In this document: positions 14,501-28,817 of the stretch, one piece after another
Position numbering within the stretch: position 1 is the first letter of the stretch
Layout of the letters: each line of letters starts with the position of its first letter
NCBI GenBank assembly: GCA_947650365.1
Contig: CANTAL010000137.1
Span: 248,001 to 312,000, forward strand
Origin: Chamaelirium japonicum
Taxonomy: Eukaryota; Streptophyta; Magnoliopsida; Liliales; Melanthiaceae
Length of the DNA: 64,000 bases
Direction: 5' to 3'
The notes under the pieces: generated by a model
What the model was told of the DNA's origin: nothing
The model's input: the letters and a program-made list of their open reading frames with translations, nothing else
Databases searched by the model: none
Made by a program: the position numbers and the translations under genes

Positions 14501-17500
14501 TCGTACGAATGAATTAGAATGGATACATTCGTGCGAATGAATTAGAATGGATACATTCATGCGAAAGAATTAGAATAGATCGTATGAATAAATTAGAATG
14601 GATCCTATGAATGAATTAGAATGGATCGTGCGAATGAATTAGAATGGATCGTACGAATGAATTAGAATGGATCGTGCTAATGAATTAGAATTGATCGAAC
14701 GGATGAATTACCATGGATCCATTCTAATTCATTCGTATGATCCATTCTAATTCATTCGTCCGATCCATTCTAATTCATTCGCACGAATGTATCCATTCTA
14801 ATTCATTCGTTCGATCCAATCTAATTCATTCGTACGATCCATTCGAATTCATTCGTAAGATCCATTCTAATTCATTCGTACGATCCATTCTAATTCATTC
14901 GTACGATCCATTCTAATTCATTCGGACGAATGTATCCATTCTAATTTATTCGTACGATCCATTCTAATTCATTCGTACGATCCATTCTAATTCATTCATA
15001 TGATCCATTCTAATTCATTCGTCCGATCCATTCCAATTCATTCCCACGAATGTATCCATTCTAATTCATTCGTTCGATCCAGTCTAATTCATTCGTACGA
15101 TCCATTCGAATTCATTCGTAAGATCCATTCTAATTCATTCGTACGATCCATTCTAATTCATTCGTACGATCCATTCTAATTCATTCGCATGAATGTATCC
15201 ATTCTAGTTCATTCGTACGATCCATTCTAATTCATTCGTACGATCCATTCTAATTCATTCGCACGATCCATTCTAATTCATTCGTACGATCCATTCTAAT
15301 TCATTCATACGATCCATTCTAATTCATTCGTACGATCTATTCTAATTCATTCGCACAAATGTATCAAATCTAATTCATTCGTACGATCCATTCTAATTCA
15401 TTCGCACGATCCATTCTAATTCATTCGTACGATCCATTCTAATTCTTTCACACGATCCATTCTATCTCATTCGTACGATCCATTCTAATTCATTCGCACG
15501 ATCCATTCTAGTTCATTCGTACGATCCATTCTAATTCATTCATACGATCCATTCTAATTCATTCGTACGATCCATCTAATTCATTCGCACAAATGTATAC
15601 ATTCTAATTCATTCGTACGATCCATTCTAATTCATTCGCACGATCCATTCTAATTCATTCGTACGATCTATTCTAATTCATTCGCACGATATGTTCTTAT
15701 TCATTCGCACAATCCATTCTAATTCATTCGCACGAATGTATCCATTCTAATTCATTCGTACGATCCATTCTAATTCATTCGTATGATCCATTCTAATTAA
15801 TTCGTATGATTTATTCTAATTCATTCGTACGATCCATTCTAATTCTAATTCATTTGCACGAATATATCCATTCTAATTCATTCGTACGATCCATTCTAAT
15901 TCTTTTGTACGATCCATTCTAATTCATTCGTACGATCTATTCTAATTCATTCGTACGATCCATTCTAATTCATTCGTACAATCTATTCTAATTCATTCGT
16001 ACGATCCATTCTAATTCATTCGTACAATCTATTCTAATTCATTCGTACGAATGGATACATCCGTGTGAATGAATTAGAATGGATCGTACGAATGAGTAAG
16101 AATGGATCTTACGAATGAAATAGAATGGATTGCACGAATGAATTAGAATGGATCGTATGAATGAATTAGAATGGATCGTGTGAAAGAATTAGAATGGATT
16201 GTATGAATGAATTAGAATGGATCGTACGAATGAATTAGAATGGATCGTACTAGGATCCAATCTAATTCATTCGTATAATCTATTCTATTTCATTCGTACG
16301 ATCCATTGTTACTCATTCGTATGATCCATTGTAATTCATTCGGACGAATGTATCCATTCTAATTTATTCGTACGATCCAATCTAATTCATTCGTATGATC
16401 CATTCTAATTCATTCGTACGATCCATTCTTACTCATTCGTATGATCCATTCTAATTCATTCGTACGATCCATTCTAATTCATTCGTACGATCGATTCTAA
16501 TTCATTCGCACTATCCATTCTAATTCATTCGTACGATCCATTCTAATTCATTCGTATGATCCATTCTAATTTATTCGTTCAAATATATCCATTCTAATTC
16601 ATTCGTACGATCCATTCTAATTCATTCGCACGATCCATTCTAATTCATTCGCACGAATGTATCCATTCTAATTCATTTGCACGATCCATTCTAATTCATT
16701 CCTATGATCTATTCTAATTCATTCGTACGATCCATTCTAATTCATTCTAATTCATTCGTACGATCCATTCTAATTCATCCGTATATTCCATTCTAATTCA
16801 TTAGCACGATCCATGCTAATAAATTAGAATGGATCGTACGATCCAATCTAATTCATTCCTACGATCTATTTTACTCATTCGTATGATCCATTCTAATTCA
16901 ATCGTACGATCCATTCTAATTCATTCGTCCGATCCATTATAATTTCTTCGTACGATCCATTCTAATTCATTCGTACGATCCATTCTAATTCATTCGTACG
17001 ATCCATTCTAATTCATTCGCGCAATCTATTCTAATTCATTCGTACGATCCATTCTAATTCATTCCTACGATCCATTCTAATCAATTCATACAATCCATTC
17101 TAATTTATTCGCACGAATGTATCCATTCTAATTCATTCGTACGATCCATTCTAATTCATTCGCACAATCTATTCTAATTCATTCATACGATCCATTCTAA
17201 TTCATTCGCACGAATGTATCCATTCTAATTCATTCATACGATCCATTCTACTTCATTCGTACTATCCGTTCTAATTCACTCATACGATCCATTCTAATTC
17301 ATTCATACGATCCATTCTAATTTATTTGCACGAATGTATCCATTCTAATTCATTCGTACGATCCATTCTAATTCCTTCGTACGATCCATTCTAATTCCTT
17401 CGTACGATCCATTCTATTTCATTCGGACGATCCATTCTAATTCCTTCGTATGATCCATTCTAATTCCTTCGTATCCATTCTCATTCACTCATACTATCCA

Positions 17501-20500
17501 TTCTAATTCATTCGTACGATCAGTTCTAATTCATTCACAAAATCTATTCTAATTCATTCATACGATCCATTCTAATTCATTCACACGAATGTATCCATTC
17601 TAATTCATTCATACGATCCATTCTAATTCATTCGTACGATCCATTCTAATTCACTCATACGATCCATTCTAATACATTCATACGATCCATTCTAATTCAT
17701 TTGCACGAATATATCCATTCTAATTCATTCGTACGATCCATTCTAATTCCTTCGTACGATCCATTCTAATTCATTCGTACGATCTATTCTAATTCATTCA
17801 TACGATCCATTCTAATTCATTCGTAAGATCCATTCTAATTCCTTCGTACGATCCATTCTAATTCATTCGTACGATCCATTCTAATTCATTCATACAATCC
17901 ATTCTAATTCTTTCACACGATCCATTCTAATTCATTCGTACGATCCATTCTAATTCATTCGTGCAATCCATTCTATTTCATTCGTACGATCCATTCTTAC
18001 TCATTCGTACGATCCATTCTAATTCATTCACACGAATGTATCCATTCGTACGAATGAATTAGAATAGATTGTACGAATGAATTAGAATGGATCGTACGAA
18101 GGAATTAGAATGGATCGTACGAATGAATTAGAATGGACTGTACGAATGAATTAGAATAGATCGTACGAATGAATTAGAATTGATCCGTATGAAGGAATTA
18201 GAATGGATCGTACGAATGAATTAGAATGGATATATTCGTGCAAATGAATTAGAATGGATCGTATGAATGTATTAGAGTGGATCGTATGAGTGAATTAGAA
18301 TGGATTGTACGAATGAATTAGAATGGATCGTATGAATGAATTAGAATGGATACATTCGTGCGAATGAATTAGAATTGATCGTACGAATGAATTAGAATGG
18401 ATCGTGCGAATGAATTTGAATGGATCGTACGAATGAATTAGAATGGATCGTACGAATGAACTAGAATGGATACATTTGTGCGAATGAATTAGAATGGATC
18501 GTACGAATGAATTAGAATGGATCTTACGAATGAATTAGAATAGATAGTACGAATGAATTAGAATGGATCGTACGAATGAATTAAAATGGATACATTCGTG
18601 CGAATGAATTAGAATGGATCGGACGAATGAATTAGAATGGATCGTACAACTGAATTAGAATGGATCAAATGAATGAATTAGAATGGTTACATTCATGCGA
18701 ATGAATTAGAATGGGTCGTACGAATGGATTAGAATGGATCGTACGAATGGATTAGAATGGATACATTCGAGCGAATGAATTAGAATGGATCGTACGAATG
18801 AATTAGAATGGATCGTACGAATGGATTAGAATGGATCCTACGAATGGATTAGAATGGATACCTTTGTGCATATGAATTAGAATGGATCGTACGAATGAAT
18901 TAGAATGGATCATATAAATGAATTAGAATGGATCGTACGAATGAATTAGAATGGATACATTCGTGCACGATCCATTCTAATTCATTCGCACGAATGTATC
19001 CATAATTCATTCGTACGATCCATTCTAATTCATTAATATGATCCATTCAAATTCATTCGTACGATCCATTCTAATTCATTAATATGATCCATTCTAATTC
19101 ATTCGTACGATCCATTCTAATTAATATGCACAAAGGTATCCATTCTAATTCATTCGTACGATCCATTCTAATTCAGGATCGTACGAATGAATTAGAATGG
19201 ATACATTTGTGCGAATGAATTAGAATTGATCGTACGAATGAATTAGAATGGATCGTGCGAATGAATTAGAATGGATCGTACGAATGAATTAGAATGGATC
19301 GTACGAATGAACTAAAATGGATACATTCGTGCGAATGAATTAGAATGGATCGTACGAATGAAATAGAATGGATCGTACGAATGAATTAGAATACATTCAT
19401 TCATAAGATCGTATGAATGAATTAGAATGGATCGTACGGATGAATTAGAATGGATCCTACGATCCATTCTAATTCATTAGCATGGATCGTGCTAATGAAT
19501 TAGAATGGAATATACAAATGAATTAGAATGGGTCGTAGAATGGATCGTACGAATGAATTAGAATGAATTAGAATGGATCGTACGAATGAATTAGAATAGA
19601 TCATAGGAATGAATTATAATGGATCGTGCAAATGAATTAGAATGGATACATTCGTGCGAATGAATTAGAATGGATATATTTGAACGAAGAAATTAGAATG
19701 GATCATACGAATGAATTAGAATGGATCGTACGAATGAATTAGAATGGATAGTGCGAATGAATTAGAATCAATCATACGAATGAATTAGAATGGATCGTAC
19801 GAATGAATTAGAATGGATCATACGAATGAGTAAGAATGGATCGTACGAATGAATTAGAATGGATCGTACGAATGAATTAGAATGGATCGTACGAATAAAT
19901 TAGAATGGATACATTCGTCCGAATGAATTAGAATGGATCATACGAATGAGCAAGAATGGATTGTACGAATGAAATAGAATAGATTGTACGAATAAATTAG
20001 AATGGATCCTACGAATGAATTAGAATGGATCGTGTGAAAGAATTAGAATGGATTGTATGAATGAATTAGAATGGATCGTATGAATGAATTAGAATGGATC
20101 GTGCGAATGAATTCGAATGGATCGTACGAATTTATTCTAATTCATTCATACGATCTATTCTCATTCATTCGTACGATCCATTCTAATTCATTCACACGAT
20201 CCATTCTAATGAATTAGAATGGATTGTATGAATGAATTAGAATGGATCGTACGAATGAACTAGAATGGATACATTCGTGCGAATGAATTAGAATGGATCG
20301 TACGAATGAATTAGAATGGTTCGTACTAATGAATTAGAATGGATCTTACGAATGAATTATAATGGATCATACGAATGAATTAGAATGGATCGTACAAATT
20401 AATTTGAATGGATACATTCGTGCGAATGAATTAGAATGGATCAGACGAATGAATTAGAATGGATCGTACGAATGAATTAGAATGGATCGTACGAATGAAT

Positions 20501-23500
20501 TAGAATGGATACATTCGTCCGAATGAATTAGAATGGATCATACGAATGAGTAAGAATGGATCGTACGAATGAAATAGAATAGATTGTACGAATGAATTAG
20601 AATGGATCCTACGAATGAATTAGAATGGATCGTGTGAAAGAATTAGAATGGATTGTATGAATGAATTAGAATGGATCTTATGAATGAATTAGAATGGATC
20701 GTGTGAATGAATTCGAATGGATCGTACGAATTCATTCTAATTCCTTCATATAATCCATTCTAATTCTTTCACACGATCCATTCTAATTCATTCGTACGTT
20801 CCATTCTAATTCATTAGCACGATCCATGCTAATTCATTCATTCGATCAATTCTAATTCATTAGCACGATCCATTCTAATTCATTTGTACGATCCATTCTA
20901 ATTCATTCGCACGATCCATTCTAATTCATTCATAGGATCCATTCTAATTCATTCATACAATCCATTCTAATTCATTCATACAAACCATTCTAATTCTTTC
21001 ACACGATCCATTCTAATTCATTCGTAGGATCCATTCTAATTCATTCGTACAATCTATTCTATTTCATTCGTACGATCCATTCTTACTCATTTGTATGATC
21101 CATTCTAATTCATTCGTACGATCCATTCTAATTCATTCGCACGATCCATTCTAATTCATTCGTACGATCCATTCTAATTCATTCATACGATCCATTCTAA
21201 TTCATTCGCACGAATGTATCCATTCTAATTCATTCATACGATCCATTCTACTTCATTCGTACTATCCGTTCTAATTCACTCATACGATCTATTCTTATTC
21301 ATTCATACGATCCATTCTAATTCATTTGCACGAATATTTCCATTCTAATTCATTCGTACGATCCATTCTAATTCCTTCGTACGATCCATTCTAATTCCTT
21401 CGTACGATCCATTCTATTTCATTCGTATGATCCATTCTAATTAATTCGTACGATCCATTCTAATTCATTCGTATGATCCATTCTAATTCATTCGTACGAT
21501 CCATTCTTACTCATTCGTATAATCCATTCTAATTCATTCATACAATCCATTCTAATTCATTCCGTACGATCCATTCTAATTCATTCATACGATCTATTAT
21601 TTCATACAATCTATTCTAATTCTTTCGTGCGAATGAATTAGAATGGATACCTTTGTGCATATGAATTAGAATGGATCGTACGAATGAATTAGAATGGATC
21701 ATATTAATGAATTAGAATGGATCGTACGAATGAATTAGAATGGATACATTCGTGCGAATTAATTAGAATGGATCGTGCGAATCAATTAGACTGGATCGTG
21801 CGAATGAATAAGAATAGATCATACGAATGAATTAGAATGGATCGTACGAATGAATTAGAATGGATCGTACGAATGAATTGGAATGGATCGTACGAATGAA
21901 TTAGAATGGATCGTATGAATGAATTAGAATGGATACATTTGTGCGAATGAATTAGAATGGATCGTACGAATGAATTAGAATGGATCGTATGAATGAATTA
22001 GAATGGATCGTACGAATGAATTAGAATAGATCGTGCGAATGAATTAGAATGGATCGTACGAATGAATTAGAATGGATCGTGTGAAAGAATTAGAATGGAT
22101 CGTACGAATGAATTAGAATGGATCGTGCGAATGAATTAGAATGGATCGTACGAATGAATTAGAATAGATACATTTGTGCGAATGAATTAGAATGGATCGT
22201 ACGAATGAATTAGAATGGATCGTATGAATGAATTAGAATGGATCGTACGAATGAATTAGAATGGATCGTGCGAATGAATTAGAATGGATCGTACGAATGA
22301 ATTAGAATGGATCGTGTGAAAGAATTAGAATGGATCGTACGAATGAATTAGAATGGATCGTGCGAATGAATTAGAATGGATCGTACGAATGAATTAGAAT
22401 AGATACATTTGTGCGAATGAATTAGAATGGATCGTACGAATAAATTAGAATGGATCGTATGAATGAATTAGAATGATTCGTACGAATGAATTAGAATGGA
22501 TCGTGCGAATGAATTAGAATGGATCGTACGAATGAATTAGAATGGATCGTACGAATGAACTAGGATGGATACATTCGTGCGAATGAATTAGAATGGATCG
22601 TACGAATGAATTAGAATGGATCGTACGAATGAATTAGAATGGATCGTACGAATGGATTAGAATGGATCATACGAATGAATTAGAATGGATTGTGCGAATG
22701 AATTAGAATGGATCGAACGAATGAATTAGAATGGATCGTACGAATGAATTAGAATGGATCGTATGAATGAATTAGAATGGATAGTATGAATGAATTAGAA
22801 TGGATACATTTGTGCGAATGAATTTGAATGGATCGTACGAATGAATTAGAATGGATCGTATGAATGAATTAGAATGGATCGTATGAATGAATTAGAATGG
22901 ATCGTGCGAATGAATTAGAATGGATCGTACGAATGAATTAGAATGGATCGTGTGAAAGAATTAGAATGGATCGTACGAATGAATTAGAATGGATCGTGCG
23001 AATGAATTAGAATGGATCGCACGAATGAATTAGAATAGATACATTTGTGTGAATGAATTAGAATGGATCGTACGAATGAATTAGAATAGATACATTTGTG
23101 CGAATGAATTAGAATGGATCGTACGAATGAATTAGAATGGATCGTATGAATGAAATAGAATGGATTGTGCGAATGAATTAGAATGGATCAAATGAATGAA
23201 TTAGCATGATCGTGTGAAAGAATTAGCATGGATTGTACGAATGAATTAGAATGGATCATATTAATGAATTAAAATGGATCGTACGAATGAATTAGAATGG
23301 ATACATTCGTGCGAATGAATTAGAATGGATCGTACGAATGAATTAGAATGGATCGTACAAATGAACTAGAATGGATACATTCGTGCGAATGAATTAGAAT
23401 GGATTATACGAATGAATTAGAATGGATCGTACGAATGAATTAGAATGGATCTTACGAATGAATTAGAATGGATCGTATGAATGAATTAGAATGGATCGTA

Positions 23501-26500
23501 CGAATGAATTAGAATGGATCGTACGAATGAATTAGAATGGATCATATTAATGAATTAGAATGGATCGTACGAATGAATTAGAATGGATACATTCGTGCGA
23601 ATGAATTAGAATGGATCGGACGAATGAATTAGAATGGATCGTACGAATGAATTAGAATGGATCAAATGAATGAATTAGAATGGTTACATTCATGCCAATG
23701 AATTAGAATGGATCGTACGAATGGATTAGAATGGATCGTATGAATGGATTAGAATGGATACATTCGAGCGAATGAATTAGAATGGATCATACGAATGAAT
23801 TAGAATGGATCGTACGAATGGATTAGAATGGATCCTACGAATGAATTAGAATGGATACCTTTGTGCATATGAATTAGAATGGATCGTACGAATGAATTAG
23901 AATGGATCATAAATGGATCGTACGAATGAATTAGAATGGATACATTTGTGCGAATGAATTAGAATGGATCGTACGAATGAATTAGAATGGATCGTATGAA
24001 TGAATTAGAATGGATCACTCATTCGTATGATCCATTCTAATTTATTCGCACGAATGTATCCATTCTAATTCATTCGTACGTCTAATTCATTCGTACGGTC
24101 CATTCTAATTCATTCGCACAATCCATTCTATTTCATTCGTACGATCCATTCTTACTCATTCGTATGATCCATTATGGATACATTCGTGCGAATGAATTAG
24201 AATGGATCATACGAATGAGTAAGAATGGATCGTATAAATGAAATAGAATGGATTGTGCGAATGAATTAGAATGGATCGTACGAATGAATTACAATGGATC
24301 GTACGAATGAATTAGAATGGATCGTACGAATGAATTAGAATGTGTACAAATGAATTAGAATGGATCCTACGAATGAATTAGAATAGATCGTGTGAAAGAA
24401 TTAGAATGGATTGTATGAATGAATTAGAATGGATCGTACGAATGAATTAGAATGGATCGTACGAATGAATTAGAATGGATACATTCGTGCGAATGAATTA
24501 GAATTGATCGTACGAATGAATTAGAATAGATCGTGCGAATGAATTAGAATGGATCGTACGAATGAATTAGAATGGATCGTACGAATGAACTATAATAGAA
24601 TGGATCGTATGAATGAATTAGAATGGATCGTACGAATGAATTAGAATGGATATATTCGTGCGAATAAATTAGAATGGATCGGACGAATGAATTAGAATGG
24701 ATCATACGAATGAATTAGAATGGATCGTACGAATGAATTAGAATGGATCGTACGAATAAATTAGAATGGATACATTCGTCCGAATGAATTAGAATGGATC
24801 ATAAGAATGAGTAAGAATGGATCGTACGAATGAAATTGTATAGATTGTACGAATGAATTAGAATGGATCCTACGAATGAATTAGAAAGGATCGTGTGAAA
24901 GAATTAGAATGGATTGTATGAATGAATTAGAATGGATCGTATGAATGAATTAGAATGGATCGTGCGAATGAATTCGAATGGATCGCATGAATTCATTCTA
25001 ATTCATTCATACAATCCATTCTAATTCTTTCACACGATCTATTTTAATTCATTCGTAGGATCCATTCTAATTCATTCGTACACATTCTAATTCATTCGTA
25101 CGATCCATTCTAATTCATTCGTACAATCTATTCTATTTCATTCGTACGATCCATTCTAATTCATTCGTACAATCCATTCTATTTCATTCGTAAGATCCAT
25201 TCTAATTCATTCGTACGATCCATTCTAATTCATTCGTACGATCCATTCTAATTCATTCGCACAAATGTATCCATTCTAGTTCATTCGTACGATCCATTCT
25301 AATTCATTCGTACGATCAGTTCTAATTCATTCGCACGATCCATTCTAATTCATTTGTACAATCCATTCTATTTCATTCGTACGATCCAGTCTTACTCATT
25401 CGTATGATCCATTATGGATACATTCGTGCGAATGAATTAGAATGGATCATACGAATGAGTAAGAATGGATCGTACGAATGAAATAGAATGGATTGTGCGA
25501 ATGAATTAGAATGGATCGTAAAATGGATCAGAATAGATCGTGTGAAAGAATTAGAATGGATCGTATGAATGAATTAGAATGGATCGTGCGAATGAATTCG
25601 AATGGATCGTACGAATTCATTCTAATTCATTCATACAATCCATTCTAATTCTTTCACACGATCTATTCTGATCCATTCTACGATCCATTCTAATTCATTC
25701 GCACAATCCATTCTATTTCATTCGTACGATCCATTCTTACTCATTCGTATGATCCATTCTAATTCATTCGCACGAATGTATCCATAATGGATCATACGAA
25801 TGAGTAAGAATGGATCGTACGAATGAAATACGTACGAATGAATTAGAATGGATCGTACGAATGAACTAGAATGGATCGTACGAATGAAATAGAATAGATT
25901 GTACGAATGAATTAGAATGGATTCGTACGAATAAATTAGAATGGATACATTCGTGCGAATGAATTAGAATGGATACATTCGTGCGAAAGAATTAGAATGG
26001 ATCGTATGAATGAATTAGAATGGATCCTATGAATGAATTAGAATGGATCGTGCGAATGAATTAGAATGGATCGTACGAATGAATTAGAATAGATCGTACG
26101 TATGAATTAGAATGGATCGTACGAAGGAACTAGAATGGATCGTACGAATGAATTAGAATGGATTTATTCGTGCAAATGAATTAGAATGGATCGTGCGAAT
26201 GAATTAGAATGGATCGTACGAATGAATTAGAATGGATCGTACGAATGAATTAGAATGGATCGTACGATTGAATTAGAATGGATTGTACGAATGAATTAGA
26301 ATGGATACATTTGTTCGAATGAATTAGAATGGATCAGACGAATGAATTAGAATGGATCGTACGAATGAATTAGAATGGATCAAATGAATGAATTAGAATG
26401 GTTACATTCATGCGAATGAATTAGAATGGATCGTACGAATGAATTAGAATGGATCGTATGAATGAATTAGAATGGATCATACGAATGAATTAGAATGGAT

Positions 26501-28817
26501 CAAATGAATGAATTAGAATGGTTACATTCATGCGAATGAATTAGAATGGATCGTACGAATGGATTAGAATGGATCGTACGAATGGATTAGAATGGATACA
26601 TTCGAGCGTACGATCCATTCTAATTCATTCGTCCGATCCATTCTAATTCATTCGCACGAATGTATCCATTCTAATTCATTCGTACGATCCATTCTAATTC
26701 ATTCGTACGATCCATTCTAATTCATTCGTAAGATCCATTCTAATTCATTCGTACGATCCATTCTAATTCATTCGTACGATCCATTCTAATTCATTCACAC
26801 GAATGTATCCATTCTAGTTTATTCGTATGATCCGTTCTAATTCATTCGTACGATCCGTTCTAATTCATTCGTACGATCCATTCTAATTCATTCGTACGAT
26901 CCATTCTAATTCATTCACGATCCATTCTAATTCATTCGTACAATCCATTCTAATTCATTCGCACAAATGTATCCATTCTAATTCATTCGTACGATCCATT
27001 CTAATTCATTCGCACGATCCATTCTAATTCATTCGTACGATCCATTCTAATTCTTTCACACGATCCATTCTAATTCATTCGTACGATCCATTCTAATTCA
27101 TTCGCACGATCCATTCTAATTCATTCGTACGATCCATTCTAATTCATTCATACGATCTATTCTAATTCATTCGTACGATCCATTCTAATTCATTCGCACA
27201 AATGTATCCATTCTAATTCATTCGTATGATCCATTCTAATTCATTCGCACGATCCATTCTAATTCATTCGTACGATCCATTCTAATTCATTCGTACGATC
27301 CATTCTAATTCATTCGTATGATCCATTCTAATTAATTCGTACGATCCATTCTAATTCATTCGCACGAATGTATCCATTCTAATTCATTCGTACAATCCAT
27401 TCTATTTCATTCGTACGATCCATTCTTACTCATTCGTATGATCCATTCTAATACATTCGTACGATTCATGCTAATTCATTCGCACGATCCATTCTAATTC
27501 ATTCGTACGATCCATTCTTATTCATTCATATGATCCATTCTAATTCATTCGCACAATCCATTCTAATTCATTTGTAAGATCCATTCTAATTCATTCGTAC
27601 GATCCATTCTAATTCATTCATACAATCCATTCTAATTCTTTCATACGATCCATTCTAATTCATTTGCACGATCCATTCTAAATCATTCGTGCAATCCATT
27701 CTATTTCATTCGTACGATCAATTCTAATTCATTAGAATGGATCGTACGAATGAATTAGAATGGATCATATTAATGAATTAGAATGGATCGTACGAATGAA
27801 TTAGAATGGATCGTACGAACGAATTAGAATGGATCGTATGAAGGAATTAGAATGGATCGTACGAAGGAATTAGAATGGATTCGTACGAATGAATTAGAAT
27901 GGATCGTACGAATGAATTAGAATAGATCGTACGAATGAATTAGAATGGATCGTACGAAGGATTTAGAATGGATCGTACGAATGAATTAGAATGGATATAT
28001 TCGTGCAAATGAATTAGAATGGATCGTGCGAATGAATTAGAATGGATCGTACGAATGAATTAGAATGGATCGTACGAATGAATTAGAATGGATCATATGA
28101 ATGAATTAGAATGGATCGTACGAATGAATTAGAATGGATCGTACGAATGAATTTGAATGGATACATTCGTGCGAATGAATTAGAATGAATCGGACGAATG
28201 AATTAGAATGGATCATACGAATGAATTACAATGGATCAAATGAATGAATTAGAATGGTTACATTTATGCGAATGAATTAGAATGGATCGTACGAATGGAT
28301 TAGAATGGATCGTACGAATGGATTAGAATGGATACATTCAAGCGAATGAATTAGAATGGATCGTACGAATGAATTAGAATGGATCGTACGAATGGATTAG
28401 AATGGATCCTACGAATGGATTAGAATGGATACCTTTGTGCATATGAATTAGAATGGATCGTACGAATGAATTAGAATGGATCATATTAATGAATTAGAAT
28501 GGATACATTCATGCGAATGAATTAGAATGGATCGTACGAATGAATTAGAATGGATCGTACGAATGGATTAGAATGGATCCTACGAATAGATTAGAATGGA
28601 TACCTTTGTACATATGAATTAGAATGGATCGTATGAATGAATTAGAATGGATCGTAGAATGGATCGTACAAATGAATTAGAATGGATCGTACGAATGAAT
28701 TAGAATAGATCATAGGAATGAATTAGAATGGATCGTGCAAATGAATTAGAATGGATACATTCGTGCGAATGAATTAGAATGGATCATACAAAGGAATTAG
28801 AATGGATCGTATGAGTA

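Larger units (their letters stand above)
1..28817. repeat. 23/28-bp satellite array with many strand switches
   Basis: The whole stretch is built from a 23-bp unit that starts GAATGAATTAGA and ends GGATCGTAC (clean copy at 602-624). It is mixed with a 28-bp variant in which the end is replaced by GGATACATTCGTGC (clean copy at 14507-14534). Common variant endings are GTGC, GTAT, GTGT and CCTAC, and GAATGAGTAAG and GAATGAAATAG starts also recur. Orientation alternates along the array. Large plus-strand blocks lie near 345-885, 3691-4290, 11490-12655, 18048-18966, 21625-24015 and 27735-28817. Large minus-strand blocks lie near 885-3319, 4290-5577, 9072-10708, 14716-16040, 16840-18048 and 26607-27735. 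I count roughly forty switches. Variant units recur in a fixed order, so higher-order units exist. I see no gene; the only longer open frame (3151-3387) is an Ile/His/Ser-rich reading of the repeat. Confidence 0.97.

Noticed and set aside
1-28817. CRISPR-like direct repeats
   Set aside because: Units are contiguous with no unique spacers, change strand, and occur in a plant context.
1-28817. Human satellite II/III (GGAAT-type) similarity
   Set aside because: The GAATGGA words are similar, but the unit is a fixed 23/28-mer, and the embedded elements are plant Tat and plant LINE.
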